A stretch of DNA of 64,000 nucleotides from Rostrohypoxylon terebratum (taxonomy: Eukaryota > Ascomycota > Sordariomycetes > Xylariales > Hypoxylaceae). The number at the start of each line of letters is the position of its first letter. Position 1 is the first letter of the stretch. The stretch lies in contig MU385970.1 in NCBI GenBank assembly GCA_022497145.1, forward strand, positions 23,218-87,217, in the 5' to 3' direction. The notes beneath the pieces were generated by a model. The model was not told the DNA's origin and ran no database searches. It saw only the letters and a list, made by a program, of their open reading frames with translations. The position numbers and the translations under genes are program-made. Positions 25,467-38,138 of this stretch are shown in pieces.

Positions 25467-27760
25467 CGAATGTCAACATCCTCTGATTTGACAACGTTCG
25501 TATTCTAAAACAACTGGATAGCCTCGTTGTCGCCTTACTATTCATGGAGCTGTCACCTGAGAGGTACCTATGCAGCCATACTACCACAATAGGATTCAAA
25601 GAATCGCTTGATTAGTAATATGACATGTAGGGCTCGGCGATGAAGGTGGCGAACATCCTCATACGAGACAAGACCTACGAAACGAGGCGCCAACCACTAC
25701 TAGATGTACGTAATATTTCGCATTTGTCAAGCAAGCCGTCCGGGGAAGGGGAGAGGCGGAGATACGCAGTCGAGTCCGGGGGACGAATAGGATATAGTGG
25801 ACAAGTCGGCATCAACCGCATAACCGCACAAGAGACACACCTCGTTCCATATCAGGCCAGGATGAGAGGATATCTAGGATATACATAGGTAGTATGTGTT
25901 GGTGGGGTTACTCTACGCAAAGCGCTGCGCGTTCTACGAATTAGCATGTGAGCCTATTATCTTCTTGGAATAGATTTGTAACCCTAGACTGGGCGAGGAA
26001 CGTAGATAGGACGACGCGAGATAGGGTTGGGTTGCTTCTATGCATCTTGGTATCAAAAGCGGCAAATAAATGCGTTGATCGTAACACTAGAGGAACAAGA
26101 GTTCCGTATGGCGATGATTGCGCAACCTATTGCTGTTTAATTGATGAGAGGGGGGCACCTTGAGCCTTAAGGGGATCTAGACGTTGTCCTAACAGAACGC
26201 CTAGAATCCGACCATTCTAGGGGGTTGGTTCGGCGACGCCCTTATGCCCTTCGAAGGGAGGGACCGGAACCGACGACATTGGAAATCGACATTGGCGCGT
26301 TACTACTAGGGAAAGGATTATAGGATTGCAACAATCAACCCAACGAGAGCATTGTGTATGAAAAGGTTGCAGGATTGTCTCATCGAGAGGCAAACTTACC
26401 CATGGCTCGGATACCAAAGACTCGTAAAGGAGGGCCGTTGTCGGAGTTCTTATCTTGACCAGATTCGCGAAGAGATCTGCCCATTTTTAGAAGGCTAGAA
26501 GAAATACTCACCCGTTTTTTATGCGTCGTATGCATCGGAATTAAATAAATTGTATCCTTTTTGGCGGTGTTCAAGTAAAGTCAGGAATATTGAATACCAT
26601 CTGCATGATACTAATATAATACCGGAGAAAAAAAAAAGATAACGAACTGCAAACAAATAAAAAGACGAGCGATCGCGGTGTATGATTAGAAAGGGAAAAA
26701 AAGAAGTTTTGTCTAGAATTGTCGGCATCCGAGTGAGCGCCTTCGGGCATTTAAAGGATTGTCAAATAAGAGGGTCTAGACTGTCTAGACTGTGGCTGGG
26801 CACTGCAGATCAGATTTCATGATCTTGAACGTTGATCGTGCAACCAAGTGTACTAAACACCAACAACTCTCAACTATACCTAGCCAAGCCATATCGGGAG
26901 TCTTTGTCGAGCGGCGCCTAGACCAGACAGATGCAGGCCAGAGCCGACAGGGGGAGAGGGTAAGACAGACATTCATAGCAACCACTAAATAATAGTATGC
27001 CTATCCTGTTCTCTCTCACCGTCGCCATAGCTGCCTCGAATATGCGAGGCAACGTATGTGATTTTCTTCCCTCTCCCCAAGCATTATTTAGTCTGCCAGC
27101 CTGTCTGCCTGTCTGGTCTAGAGCATCATCCCCATTGGACTACTCCATACATACCCGAACCTTTTCTTCCATCAAATAAAAATTTCAAGAGACGTTACCT
27201 GGGGAGAGGTTGAAAATTTTTTTCTTCTTCTCTTCTCCTGAAAGCCCCTTGGTAGAGCCTCTAGCTTTCTAGCCTTCTAGGGACGAAGCCCCACCATTAA
27301 GGACGCTCTCCTGGCGTTCGCGTCAGCTTTTCTACCCTTAACCCCGGTCGACGAGCAAGGTCGGGCTGGCGGGCTGGCTGGCATAGAGCTATGGCCAAGT
27401 GGTGATCCGTCTCTGTCGACAGGGTGTGGGACAGGGGTGGTGAGGTATGGGTAGTATTCGCGAACCAAACTACTGCAGCTCGGTAAAAGCCAAGATAAAA
27501 TCGTAGCAGCAAATCAGGAGATGCTACGCTACCTACCTAGGTACCTACCTAAATAACCCCCATGCTCGAATGCTTGAATTTGGTGCTGCAACTGCTGCAA
27601 GAACTTTTTTTTACGCACATTCAGATAAGGAAGCGCCAGCAGCTCTAGATGCGCATGTCCATGTAACGGCGCACGCAGGGTCCCCGACACCGCGTAACCG
27701 CCATCGAATTCCCGGAGACGCGACGGGCGACTGCGGGCTCAGACCTCTGTACAGTGTATG

Positions 27761-27796
27761 TATGTCTGGTATGTCTGGTATGTCTGGTATGTCTAG
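27761..27796. repeat. 9-mer tandem repeat (TATGTCTGG)n
   Basis: Four copies of TATGTCTGG occur, the last ending TAG. Similar TATGTATGG-like sequence recurs at about 27870-27892, suggesting local slippage. Confidence 0.8.
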
Positions 27797-28467
27797 TAAT
27801 GTACATAGTACCCTCTAAAGCGCTGATCAGATAACGAGTCGCAAGGCTCGGCGATCCAATATGCACTATGTATGTATGGTATGTATGATACATATGGAAA
27901 GCGTCTGTCGGTTTTATGTAAGTCGAGGCATGAAACCACTGGCGACTCAATCAAGTCTTTGCAGGCCTCACGGTATGGGATATACTGCTGTGTAAGGGAC
28001 GGACTTGGCTACCGTTTGATGAACAGACTCCTGCAGCTCAATAAATCTATAGACGGGAAGAATGGTAGCGGATAGGAGGATGTGGGCCAGTCGATATGCA
28101 GGAATCTCTTTTTCAGACGCCTCGGACGTAGATCAACGCAGCGTGTATGCATGAGCAGCCACGATTGCGTGTGATACTACTATGTAGGACCTAGGTATGT
28201 AGATGTACGTACATACTCTACCGGCCTGTCGCGATCTCGACTAGGTAAACCGTAATAGTTACCCATGAACCTAGGTACAATACATCCACTAGTACCCAGG
28301 TCCTAGGTCCTATTATGTTGCCGCCGTCCTGAGGCAAAGCTTCGCTTGCAGATTTTGCAGATTGAGAACGCCGGAGTGCTTCAATATAGTACATACCACA
28401 TGTATCACTAGAAGCTAGAAAGTAGCCGATTCAAATTCTTACATAGTACACCACAGAACCGTCCGCT

Positions 28468-28490
28468 ACCTAGGTCCTAGGTCCTAGGTA
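28468..28490. repeat. Triplicated CCTAGGT palindromic word
   Basis: Three CCTAGGT units stand head to tail. This is the densest local example of the word that recurs through the window's non-coding DNA (see findings). Confidence 0.8.
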
Positions 28491-29504
28491 AAAGTTAGAG
28501 GCTATCGAGAGCTGAACTCGCTAGTTAGTTTCGCGATTAGTGATGGCTGCTTTTAGTCCGAGACTACTCGATATGGCACGCCGCGCCACGCCACGCCATC
28601 CATCTCTCAACGATACGAAGTTTATCTGCGCCGTCCGCCAGTCCGGTGATTTTAATCATGAATAGTACATACATGACTGAAAAGATATCGGTATGCATCC
28701 GGACATGATACGGTGGCTGCGTAAGTTATAGGCAGAGGGAATTATAGTTGAAGCATGTCATCTTTCCATGTTCGACCATTAAGGTTGCGTCGACGCCGAA
28801 TACCAATACCACCGTTGCTCTTAATCTCTTAGGAATGTGTAGCTTGTAACTTTAGACACAGATATGTGTGACGATAGTGCAGGAATAGTAATGGAACACA
28901 ATCCTAGATACAATCCTAGATACATAAGCGGAAGAGTAGCGAGAGAGTCATACATACGTAGTAGAGGTATTAACACTACGGATTTCCCGGTAAGTCATCA
29001 ATACGCCCGGGGTTTCTAGAATCGATTTTTTAAAAGAGATGTGATAAAAGAGGTTGTTGAAGAATGATCTGAGCTTTGGAATTCGTAAGAGGAAACAATC
29101 TTCAATATCTCCGTCGAACTGTATCACATATGCTTACCACGATAGGAAGATTCGAAAGACGCTAACAATGTTTGCCTAGTTTGCCTAGTAGTCTAGATCA
29201 GATGAACTTTAGAGGGAAAAACAGCCGCGATGGGTAGGACGGCACGGTGACGGGGGGACGGGGGGTACGGAAGGGGAAGTGGACGGGAAGTGGACGGGAA
29301 AAGGGGAACGAGGAACGAGGCTAACGATTACATACATAGTACAGGATGTCGAATTTACTAATAACTAATAATAAATAGCTGAAGCACGTTGGAGCCTCTC
29401 TCTCCAAACTTTCAAGCTCTCACCAACCGGGTATTTCACTAGGTCCTTTTATTAGTGATCGCCTTAATTGCCACTTCTATACAGCATAGTGCATGCCTAC
29501 CTAG

Positions 29505-29528
29505 CAGCCTGGCAGCCTGGCAGCCTAG
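29505..29528. repeat. 8-mer tandem repeat (CAGCCTGG)n
   Basis: Three CAGCCTGG-type units (the last ends TA) occur, followed directly by a duplicated CCTAGTT word. Confidence 0.7.
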
Positions 29529-30548
29529 TTCCTAGTTCCTAGTGGCCTAGCATTTTATAAACTCTTTACCCTTTAGCCTTTACCCTTCGATGGCGGATGC
29601 AGCTCTTTTCTAGTTTCCTAGGCACGCACACAGACGCCAAAACCTCCTTGAAACGAGATGAGTCTCCTCCAATAGAATAGTTGAAATGTTTCGTCGTACG
29701 TACAGTAAGTCGAGGCGTGCTTATGTAGGCACATATGTGCTCCGATCGAAAGGATTCAACCGATTCAACACACCTACATAGATATACATAGTAGACGTCT
29801 AAGTTGGAGATTTATTGCGTGGGTCGCCACCATCACCGTCACTATGTATCATTGCCAACGCCGTTTTTACTTGTTTCTCAAGTACGTCAAGAGAACGAGA
29901 GGGGTGTTCATCGATCGGATTGATCAATTGATATCTGGGATGACATTTAATATGAAAAGACTGCATGATCCTGCTGATGATGGCCTGTGTTCTTGCATGC
30001 GCATTGCGTCTCTTCGAAAAAAAGAAAAACGAAGAGAGGGAGATGGGGAGAGGGAGAGATGATGGCAGGATTGACCAATGTGATATCGAAGCCGGAGATA
30101 ACACAAGGTATATTCCCTACGTCATGACCGGTAATGGTGAACCGTGATACAAAGTGAGAATGTTCAATGTTGCTACTAGCGTACTAGCCCTGGAGATAAA
30201 TGTCTTTGACCGTTTCGGGTCCAGCGTGGTAGTAGTAGTAGTTGCTCGCACGAGTGTTTAATCCCCTATTAGTACCCACCCGGTTCTAGCTTCCAGAGCC
30301 TTGCGAGTTCCACCCTCCGATCCTGGTCCCTTGTCATTGACCCCTGTCCCTGTTTCCTATCTTCCTCATCCTTACGCTTATTATTCGCGGCTTACCTAGG
30401 TAGACGAGGTAGACGAGGTAGACAGTGGCACCTTCATACGCTAGACTGTGCTGGGCTCAACTAAAACAACTTCGAGGTCGGTCGAGGTCGGATAGCGATT
30501 CTCAGCCAAAGGTGTACGGGTGTATGCCATGCCATATGGGTGTATGGG

Positions 30549-30590
30549 TTTATTGGCGTATTGGCGTGTTGGCGTATTGGCCGTATTGGC
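30549..30590. repeat. Imperfect GTATTGGC repeat
   Basis: Several imperfect copies of an 8-base unit close to GTATTGGC stand in tandem, with one GTGTTGGC variant. The stretch is open in one frame only because of the repeat composition (Trp/Tyr-rich) and is not considered a gene. Confidence 0.65.
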
Positions 30591-31980
30591 ATGTAGCGCA
30601 TTGGTGGTGTATGGCACCCGTGTGTCCCGTATGTACCTCATATATACGTAGGAGTAGGCATGTCAACTGGTACATGATGTATGCTTTCTTGCAGATGGCC
30701 CCATCGTCGTTTGATATTGCTCTAGGCAACGGGGGATAGGGACGGATGCATTGGACACAACTGATAGATATTATAATTCTCGCTTTCTCCCACTCGCTTT
30801 CGCTAGTGCAGGATCATCGTGTATCGAGAGCTCTGTTTGTTGGCGATGTTGGTGATGTCTACTAATATCCGTAGTCTGTGTAAGAAATTCGTATTTCACG
30901 TAGGAGGGTACTTGGTAGGGTACTTAGTAAGGTAGGGAGAGTGCTGGGGAGAGTGAGGCAAGGCAAGGTATCCGACAACGGTGTCTCGTCCAAATCTTAC
31001 TCAGTATCACAGCTATGTACGTATTGTGACTCTAGAGATGTCAGTGTGTAACAAACTGTGTAATTACAACACTAAGACTGTATAACAATTGATTATGACT
31101 ACTATGTATGCTGTAGTATAGCAGCAAGCTTTCTACTGATAAACACATAAACCTTCCCTAAACTTACTCAAGAACAAACTAGTAGTATCACGTATGAAAG
31201 GAGCGGGTAATAAACTATAATATGTTTAGCACTAAATAGTACTTAGTTACCTAGTAATGTGGTTATGGCTTTTCGAACCGGAGATGTTGATATTGGACCG
31301 TGATACTTCTTTCCCTTCCTTTTTTAATGTACTCAACCTGCTCAACACAGCTTATGGGATCAATTGATGTCTTTACGACTCGGGCATATCAAACAGCAGC
31401 TGGGTTGTCAGGTTTTTTACAGTGTGAATAAAATTTCTTTATTGTGCGTCCAATGATGCTATCAGTCCGTCGGGTCTCGCACATGTTGTTCTAAAAATCT
31501 CATTGGACACAAAATCAAGAACCCCTCCTAACCCCCGGCTCTCAATGGTCCATGTCCCTATCAACCATCAGCCATGGCCCCATAAGTAGTGGCCATAGCT
31601 GTGCATGTCTAGGTAGTGATGCATAACCGGGGGGGGTGTTAAGTGTTAAGCCCAGTGGGTCAGCTACCTGGTACCAGCATTATACCCAGTATCCATCCCA
31701 CTAATCCACTAAAGATCCATTGGCAAGAACTAAGCAGGTAGAGAGAAAAAAAACACTGCACCCGCCAAAAAAGTATGAGCCAGTGAACCCAGCACCGCTA
31801 CATGTACGACCTCCTGGGCTATGCGTTACTTCGTACCCGTTCTAGTAGGTCTAAGGTCCACGGTGTTACTCAAAGTAAGGTGCTATGGACACTATGGGCA
31901 CTATGGACACTATGGAGGTAACTAGGTACCTATTTTTAATGTTGTATCCATCCTGCCGTCACTGCCATCTTTTGTATGTT

Positions 31981-32025
31981 GTATATGTTGTATATGTTGT
32001 ATATGTTGTATATGTTGTATATGTT
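31981..32025. repeat. 9-mer minisatellite (GTATATGTT)n
   Basis: Five perfect copies of GTATATGTT follow a partial copy at 31974-31980. Perfect identity suggests recent expansion. It lies about 1.7 kb upstream of the CBM21 gene. Confidence 0.9.
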
Positions 32026-32631
32026 GTACTACCTACCTAGTATACATACATAGCGCCTGCGTAGTCTGGTGTAGTAGGTAAGGTAGCGCACATTAGTGAT
32101 CCCTGTCACCAATTACACCACTTGTTCGCCCCCCGCCGCCTCAACATTGGCTGCCACTGGTAACATTGGCCACTGAATTGAATAAACCTAAGCTAATAGC
32201 CAACCCGCACCTCATCCGTGGCCGCCGACTTTTTGTGCCTTTCTTCCTCTCACCACCACAACAATCAACCACACATCTCACCACTAAACCTCCCCCCTTC
32301 CCGCTTCCCGCTTCCTACAGTTCAAAGGCAGGCCTAGGATTGTAGAAGATTGCTCATTGCTTCCTCCACAATTCCTAATTCATTCTTGCTCTGTTGCTTT
32401 TCGCTTTGCCGAACACGACAAGAGGAAAAAAAAGTAGCCTACTTTGCCATCGTGTGAATTTGACTTCGATCCGGAACCTGTGAATCGACTGGTTGTATTT
32501 GTTTTTTTTAACGTCGATTCCGATTCCCGATCCCGTCATATTTACGCTTTACCATTCACTGTAGCCTTGACAGTTGATCGTCCCCTCCATCGCTGTCATT
32601 TCAACCAAAGGCTCGGGAACCACCATAGGAC

Positions 32632-32654
32632 GAGAGAGAGAGAGAGAGAGAGAG
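32632..32654. repeat. (GA)n tract in probable promoter/leader of the CBM21 gene
   Basis: Eleven and a half GA dinucleotides occur about 1.05 kb upstream of the first usable ATG of the CBM21 gene, in a region of pyrimidine-rich leader-like sequence. Confidence 0.8.
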
Positions 32655-33704
32655 TTGATAGTGATAGAACACTGGTACGTTACTGGCTGACCTAGATTCT
32701 TCCGCACGACAAAGCTTATTGAACTCAAACAAAGGAACTATTTTGGAAAGAGTCCATACTCATCTCGGTATCTTACGTTTGGTCGACCCAGAAAACCCGA
32801 CAAACAGCTCATAGGATTGCATTGCCTTTGTGCTTGTTGTCTTAGCATCCCATATCCGTGAAAATTCTAAATCTCCCCGGTTTCGACAACTTTTATTTTT
32901 TTGGCCACCACATATATTATACATTTCGGACCAATAAATACCATTCTTCTTCCTCCATATTTTCTGGAAACCTATCCAGCACTGGAATTTTTCCCTTCTC
33001 AGTGCCGAGCACCGCCAGTTGGTTGTGGAAGTAACGTCAGCAGAAGAGAGAGAGATATAAGCACTGTTGCTGAGATATTGCCTTTGCCTTTTCTCTTTCT
33101 TCCCTTCGACAACTTCGCAAGATAACTGGTTCTCCTGATTCCATGGGCGTTCTCTGAGTATTTCGGACCGCTCAATCCTGTTTGTGTAAGTCATCTTTTC
33201 TCCTATATGCTCGATTTGCTCTCTCTGCCCTCTTTTTGCCCAAGCTATTCCCCACTCCCAACATCGTGACCCGCATCTGCAGCTTCAGCCTCTTCTTGCC
33301 AACCACGTGGAGAGGAATATGTGAGACAACAAAAACCAGGAGGAGATGGGTTGGGTTGGGGTTGGGTTGGGTATGGAGAAATATTGATTTTCGACTCCGT
33401 CACCTCTGACAACGCCACACGCCCCGGATTGTCTCATTCCATGAGCTCTCCCGCGTTCCCGCTGTCCCGCTTTCCCCTCAATCACCCTACATATTGACCA
33501 TGCTGGGTCTATCCTTTAAAATGACTTGTGCTGCCCGATGCTTTTTTGGTCTTGCTGTTGCTTCCGTTGTCTGTTGAATCGTCACTGCCGTTTTCCTTGT
33601 TCTTCGTTAGACAGCTGTGCGGAAGAGTCAGAAGCCGCAGGCCACGGGACAGCTCCGATAGCGAACCTCAAGTTGTATCATGGAAACTTGGTCCGAGTCG
33701 AACA

Positions 33705-36523
33705 ATGCTAATAGAACCTTCCGCTTTCTCAGGTTTCTGCGAGTACCCAATCGCTCCTACACTATCAAAAGACGCCGTTACTGTTACTGCCACCTCCATC
33801 GCTGCTAGGCCTGACTTGCGGCTCGAGGGTTGGTGGAGAAGAATATTTCCCTGCTTTCCTCGTCTGAAATCCGTCGTCCCTAAGCTTAAGTCTAGCAGCA
33901 CTACGCCTGCGGACGCTTCCCCTCTCCCTTCTACCCCCCTCATCTCTCCAGTTTCTCCAGATACGCAGCAACCCGAATCTTTGGGAATGCCTTACACACC
34001 TCCGTCCCACCGTTCTCCCGCCCCCTCAGCGCCCCCATCTCCCGAAGTTAGTCGTAGGTCCTCCTTCAACTCTCAGACCCCCACAACGCCGAAGCCGGTT
34101 CTACCGCGGTCGTCCTCCTACCTCTCCAGACATCGGCGGACGCCCTCCGCCGGGAGCATATCGTCGAACACAACACCGATCACAATCAAGCCCTTGCAAC
34201 CATCAGATGGTCCGACTCCGGATATAACCCCTCCAGGGACATCAGATAACTTGAAGGGTATGGTAGCATCCCTGGCCACTCCGGTCAGACAATCCCCCCC
34301 TCCTGTTGCTGACAGGCAAACGATGCCTCCAGGGGCTATCATCTCGCCCCCGGAGTCGTCTAGTGAAGATGAAGGGTCCCCGGAGTCCGAGAAGCGGGGA
34401 AGGGAGATCGAGAACATCAAGGAGCTGAAGGAAGCTATCAGCGCAATACCGCTCCACCGGGCACCATCCCCTGTCCGATCTTCGTCCGCAGACATGTTCC
34501 TCCTCCCCAAGCCTAAGAACCTAACCGGAGAGTCGCGGCAATCGTTGCTTAGTGCTAACTTGCCCGCTCTCACCACTTCCGCCCGCAAGATCTCGCACTC
34601 GAGGTCGAACACCGACACTCATATCTATATATCCAAGTCGGAAGAGATATCGATCACTACGTCTGAGGAAGGGTCTGAGCAAGACGAACCTGTGAAGAAG
34701 CCGCAGATGGTTCGGAAGAAGTCGGGTGAGCTCGTTCGGCCGGCGTTGCGTGGACAGAGGCGGCCCTCGAGTATGCCGGGAACACCAACCTTCTCGAAGG
34801 CTGTACACTTCGACTCCCACCTCGAACACGTGAGGCATTTCCTGCAGGTTGATCGGCCGCTCGCCGTCAGTGCCGGTTCTTCTCCCGTCGAGGCTTACGA
34901 GAGTGAAACCGAATACCCCTTTGGATTTGAAGAGAAGGCTAGCCCGCGGTCGCCGCCATTCGAATGGGAACTTGTCGTCCACAACTTTCCCGCAGATACT
35001 CCGATTCGCAAGGCTCTCCCTATCCGGGTGGAAAGAGTGTGGATGTCTCCGGACCAGAAGTGTCTGATAGGGTCGGTTGCGGTAGCCAATTTGGCTTTCC
35101 AAAAGGCGGTCGTGTGCAGGTTCACGTTCGACTACTGGAAGACAACCTCGGAAGTAGCTGCCGAATACCAGCACGAGATCGCCCGACCGCGGGGCACCGA
35201 GATCGGTCACGACCGCTTCCAATTCAGTCTCAAACTGTCCGATTTCGCCAATCTCGAATCTAAGACCCTATTCTTCTGCGTCCGATATACTGTCAACTCC
35301 GTCGAGTACTGGGACAACAATGACAGCCTCAACTTCCAAGTCGACTTCCGAAAGAAGATGTTGCCCGTCAATGGCAAGAAAGGTGTCCAGCCTGCCTCTT
35401 CCCGACCCGTTAGCACTCTACCGCGCAGTAATCGTCGACCTAGCCCCTCGACGGCCGTGCGGCCGGTGTCTATGCCCGTCGGCTCTTTGGATGACTTTGG
35501 GCATGACTCGAAATTTTCTAAGTTTGACAAGTCGTCTTTGCACGAAGTCCTTGGAGATTCGGGACCAGCTCTACGTCTCAAGAATTCGAAGTCAACGTCT
35601 AGCTTGCCTAGCGATAACTTGCCAAGTCGGTTGTCAGCCCCGAGCGGTCAGGCTTTTGCCAATCGGTACGACTTCAGCGCCTCATTGAATGCCGCAAAGC
35701 AGGCTCGCCGGGAGTCGAGCCAGCAGGGCGACGGTCTGTACATGAAGTCTAATAAGAAGCCTTCTTTCGGCCTTGCCCCTGCTGCCCAGGTGTCGAGGGA
35801 ATCCCAGGCCAATCCGGCCCGCTACGTTCCTTCGGCTCCGGCTGCTTCCGGTCCGCGAGCAACTACTGCTCATGGCCCTCCCGGTACGAGCTCTCCTGCT
35901 GCGGCCAGCATAGCATCGGCTTCGTACGAAGAGATTCTCAACAAATATTGCTTTGTACGTACATCCCGCGAAAGCTTGGCCTCTCGTCGAAACGGGAACC
36001 ACGCATAGAGACAAGAATTAACCCACGTGACTTTGACTGACCTTTCTATTCGCTATAGTTCAACGGTTCAAAGCAATCTAGCCCCCAGTTGAAGGATGGA
36101 GCCATGCGGACTGGTCGATACGACGGAGTGGATTCGCCATCCAATAGCACGAACAGTAGCAACTCGAGCTCGAACGCCAGTCCCAGTGTAGCTGATCAGC
36201 CGCGTCACCACCAGGATACTGCGATCCACCACTCGCTTCGACAGAACTTGGGCCCGTATTTTGCTAACGGGTACATGCCGGCCATCGGCGGTTCCCCAGC
36301 AGAATCTCCGCTGTCGCAACCGCCTATCAACCCGCCTACCTCGGGTACCCCGAAGGATCAGGCGGCGTCTCCCGGTTCGATGGCTAGCTTCTTCCCTCTT
36401 GCTGGTACTGGTACGTCCTCAGACAGGCCCCCTGCCGACCTTGCTCCTTTCCACGCCCAGTTTGCTCAAGATCGTTTCCCGTTCGCATCAGACACTTATA
36501 CTGCGACAGCAATTAGAGGTTGA
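33705..36523 (+). CDS. CBM21-domain glycogen-targeting regulatory subunit of protein phosphatase 1 (Gac1-type)
   Basis: Two exons, 33705-35954 and 36059-36523, joined in phase 0 (GTACGT...CTATAG, CTGAC branch); 904 aa from the first in-frame ATG. A second ATG at 33987 (MPYTPPSHRSP) resembles the start I recall for related fungal proteins and would give 810 aa, so the true start is uncertain. The first 360 residues are Ser/Pro-rich and probably disordered. Residues 365-369 read KAVHF, a match to the PP1-docking motif (R/K-x-V-x-F). A CBM21 domain spans roughly 421-548, from WELVVHNFP through RVERVWMSPDQKCLIG, VCRFTFDYWKTTSEV and EYWDNNDSLNFQVDF, which includes the conserved W-K and W-D-N-N-x-x-N-F elements. 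The C-terminal third is low-complexity Ser/Asn/Pro. Known role: bringing PP1 to glycogen to activate glycogen synthase. The frame stays open about 59 codons upstream of the first ATG, without an ATG. Confidence 0.88.
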
Positions 36524-38138
36524 GTATCTCGAACGGGTTTTGGCGAGACATATTCTCTTTGGGGGTCGCCCCACTGTGACCTCGTAATTGTGGAACGGCC
36601 TTGTCCTCGTTCCGTCTAATTTGGATTTTCGCGATTATATCGAACCGGCCTGCTGGAACTTCGATTTGTCCATACTTGATCCGCAGGTCTCACTTCGATA
36701 CCCATAATGGTTTAGCATCTGTCGTCCGTTTTATACTTTTCTTGCCTCTCAAACTATTCGTCAGCACATGGCATGCATACCTTCGGTTACGGCGTCTCAA
36801 GAGATATGCATCAAGGCGTTCTATGCTTTATGATACCACCAGTAAACGATACGGTTGGTTCGGAAAATCTGATTACAATTGGTCGGCGATTGACCGACGT
36901 CCGCGACTTAAGACTCTCATTGCGTTAGGGAGCGTCGTGATTCATGATTGGAGTGGGAAAGCAAGCTGGGGATAGGATGCGTTATTCTCTTATTGCTGTC
37001 GCCTGAATTTCTGCATCGACGCCATTCTCAACTCTTTAGGGCCTCGGAAATAAACGGTCGAGGAAATTGACTGAGGAGTTTGTGGTGGGTGGTGGGTGTT
37101 GCGGTGAACTTCAGCAGAGAATAATGTGTTGTTCACACAGCATGGTGTTGGGTTATGAAGTTATGCATGCTGCGGGACAGAGGTGAGGTTGTGGTTTAGG
37201 ATGAGTTATGGTATATTGCTATGATGCAGCAATTAAATACTTTGACCTTGCGACCCACCGCACTCTGTAAGACGGCATCTTGTCGAGTGCGTCGTAGCTC
37301 TGGCACCTTAAAGTGTTCGGCGGATCTCGTGCGCTGGGTTTTCTGCTCTCCCGTGCAGCATAGCTGTCGGCATATAAGGTTGTTGGAATCGTGCCGACTT
37401 GTACCATCAGTCAGGAAAATGGGATGGATTGGCGTAACAAAACATAAAATGGATACACGAATAGGTTGGATGGTAGTTTAATGGGTTGGCCCATCCCGGC
37501 GACCCTTACTTGAGGAAATGTAGGGACGCGTATGAACTGAACTTTGATGAACTCTACCTTGCTTGGTGCTCTCGTGCGTCCGCGTCTAGCGTGAATTTCA
37601 TTTTACGGATGAAAACCTTGAATTGTCTCGCGCGATGGGAAATGTTATGAGTATTAACTAGCATTGCCATTGCCATTACCACCTTACCTTACGGATATTC
37701 AGCCCAAGACGTCTACGTGATCTCTTTACCCCTCAGATGGAGTCGGGGTAGCGAACCGCCTCAGCCAGTCAGCGGGGCCCATGTCATACGAAATGAACTG
37801 ACGAGGCGTCCATCGAGCCAATGCGACTATGCGATTGTGATTACTTTTCCCCCATCTTCCCCAATTTGCTGCTTAGGTATCACGAAGGTAAAAATGTGAG
37901 GCCGGGGGCCCGAGAGAACAGGTCATGTGTGCAAGGGAGGTTAGGTAAGGATTGGTAGGTAGGTAGGTAGGTTATAACACCAAATTATATATAGGTAGGT
38001 ATATTATATACCTTATTGCTAGGTACAGTATTGGGTAGGTGTATTTACTCTTTTTTTTTTTTTATACCTGTGGCTGTATATTACATGCACCTATGTAAAT
38101 ATAGGTACGCGATGCCAAATCTCGCTCTTTTTTTTTCC
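36524..38138. other. Intergenic region between convergent genes
   Basis: This 1.6 kb stretch lies between the stops of the CBM21 gene (+) and the acid phosphatase (-). Frames such as 36601-36975 have no recognisable content and probably belong to the CBM21 3' UTR. GGTAGGTA runs occur at about 37952-37972 and poly-T tracts at about 38049-38063 and 38128-38138. Confidence 0.6.

Larger units (their letters stand above)
16627..33704. other. 17-kb region without a recognisable gene
   Basis: Across this stretch no frame exceeds about 145 codons, none has recognisable domain content, and I could not join pieces into a plausible multi-exon gene. It contains many CCTAGG/GGTAGGTA words, several short tandem repeats (listed separately) and poly-A/T runs. 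There is no readable transposon protein; decayed elements could be present but cannot be shown by eye. The last 1.5 kb (about 32.2-33.7 kb) is pyrimidine-rich and includes a (GA)n tract. It is best read as promoter and long 5' leader of the CBM21 gene, possibly with a leader intron starting at the GTAAGT at 33186. Confidence 0.5.

Noticed and set aside
30425..30739. 104-aa plus-strand Trp/Tyr-rich frame
   Set aside because: It is produced by an imperfect GTATTGGC repeat, does not start with ATG and has no gene-like features.
34118..34618. 166-aa minus-strand open frame
   Set aside because: It is antisense to the Ser/Pro-rich part of the CBM21 gene; its composition is that of a complement of Ser/Pro codons.
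34521..35222. 233-aa minus-strand open frame
   Set aside because: It is antisense to the CBM21 domain, Arg/Leu-rich and without domain signs. The plus frame encodes conserved CBM21 motifs, so this is a shadow.
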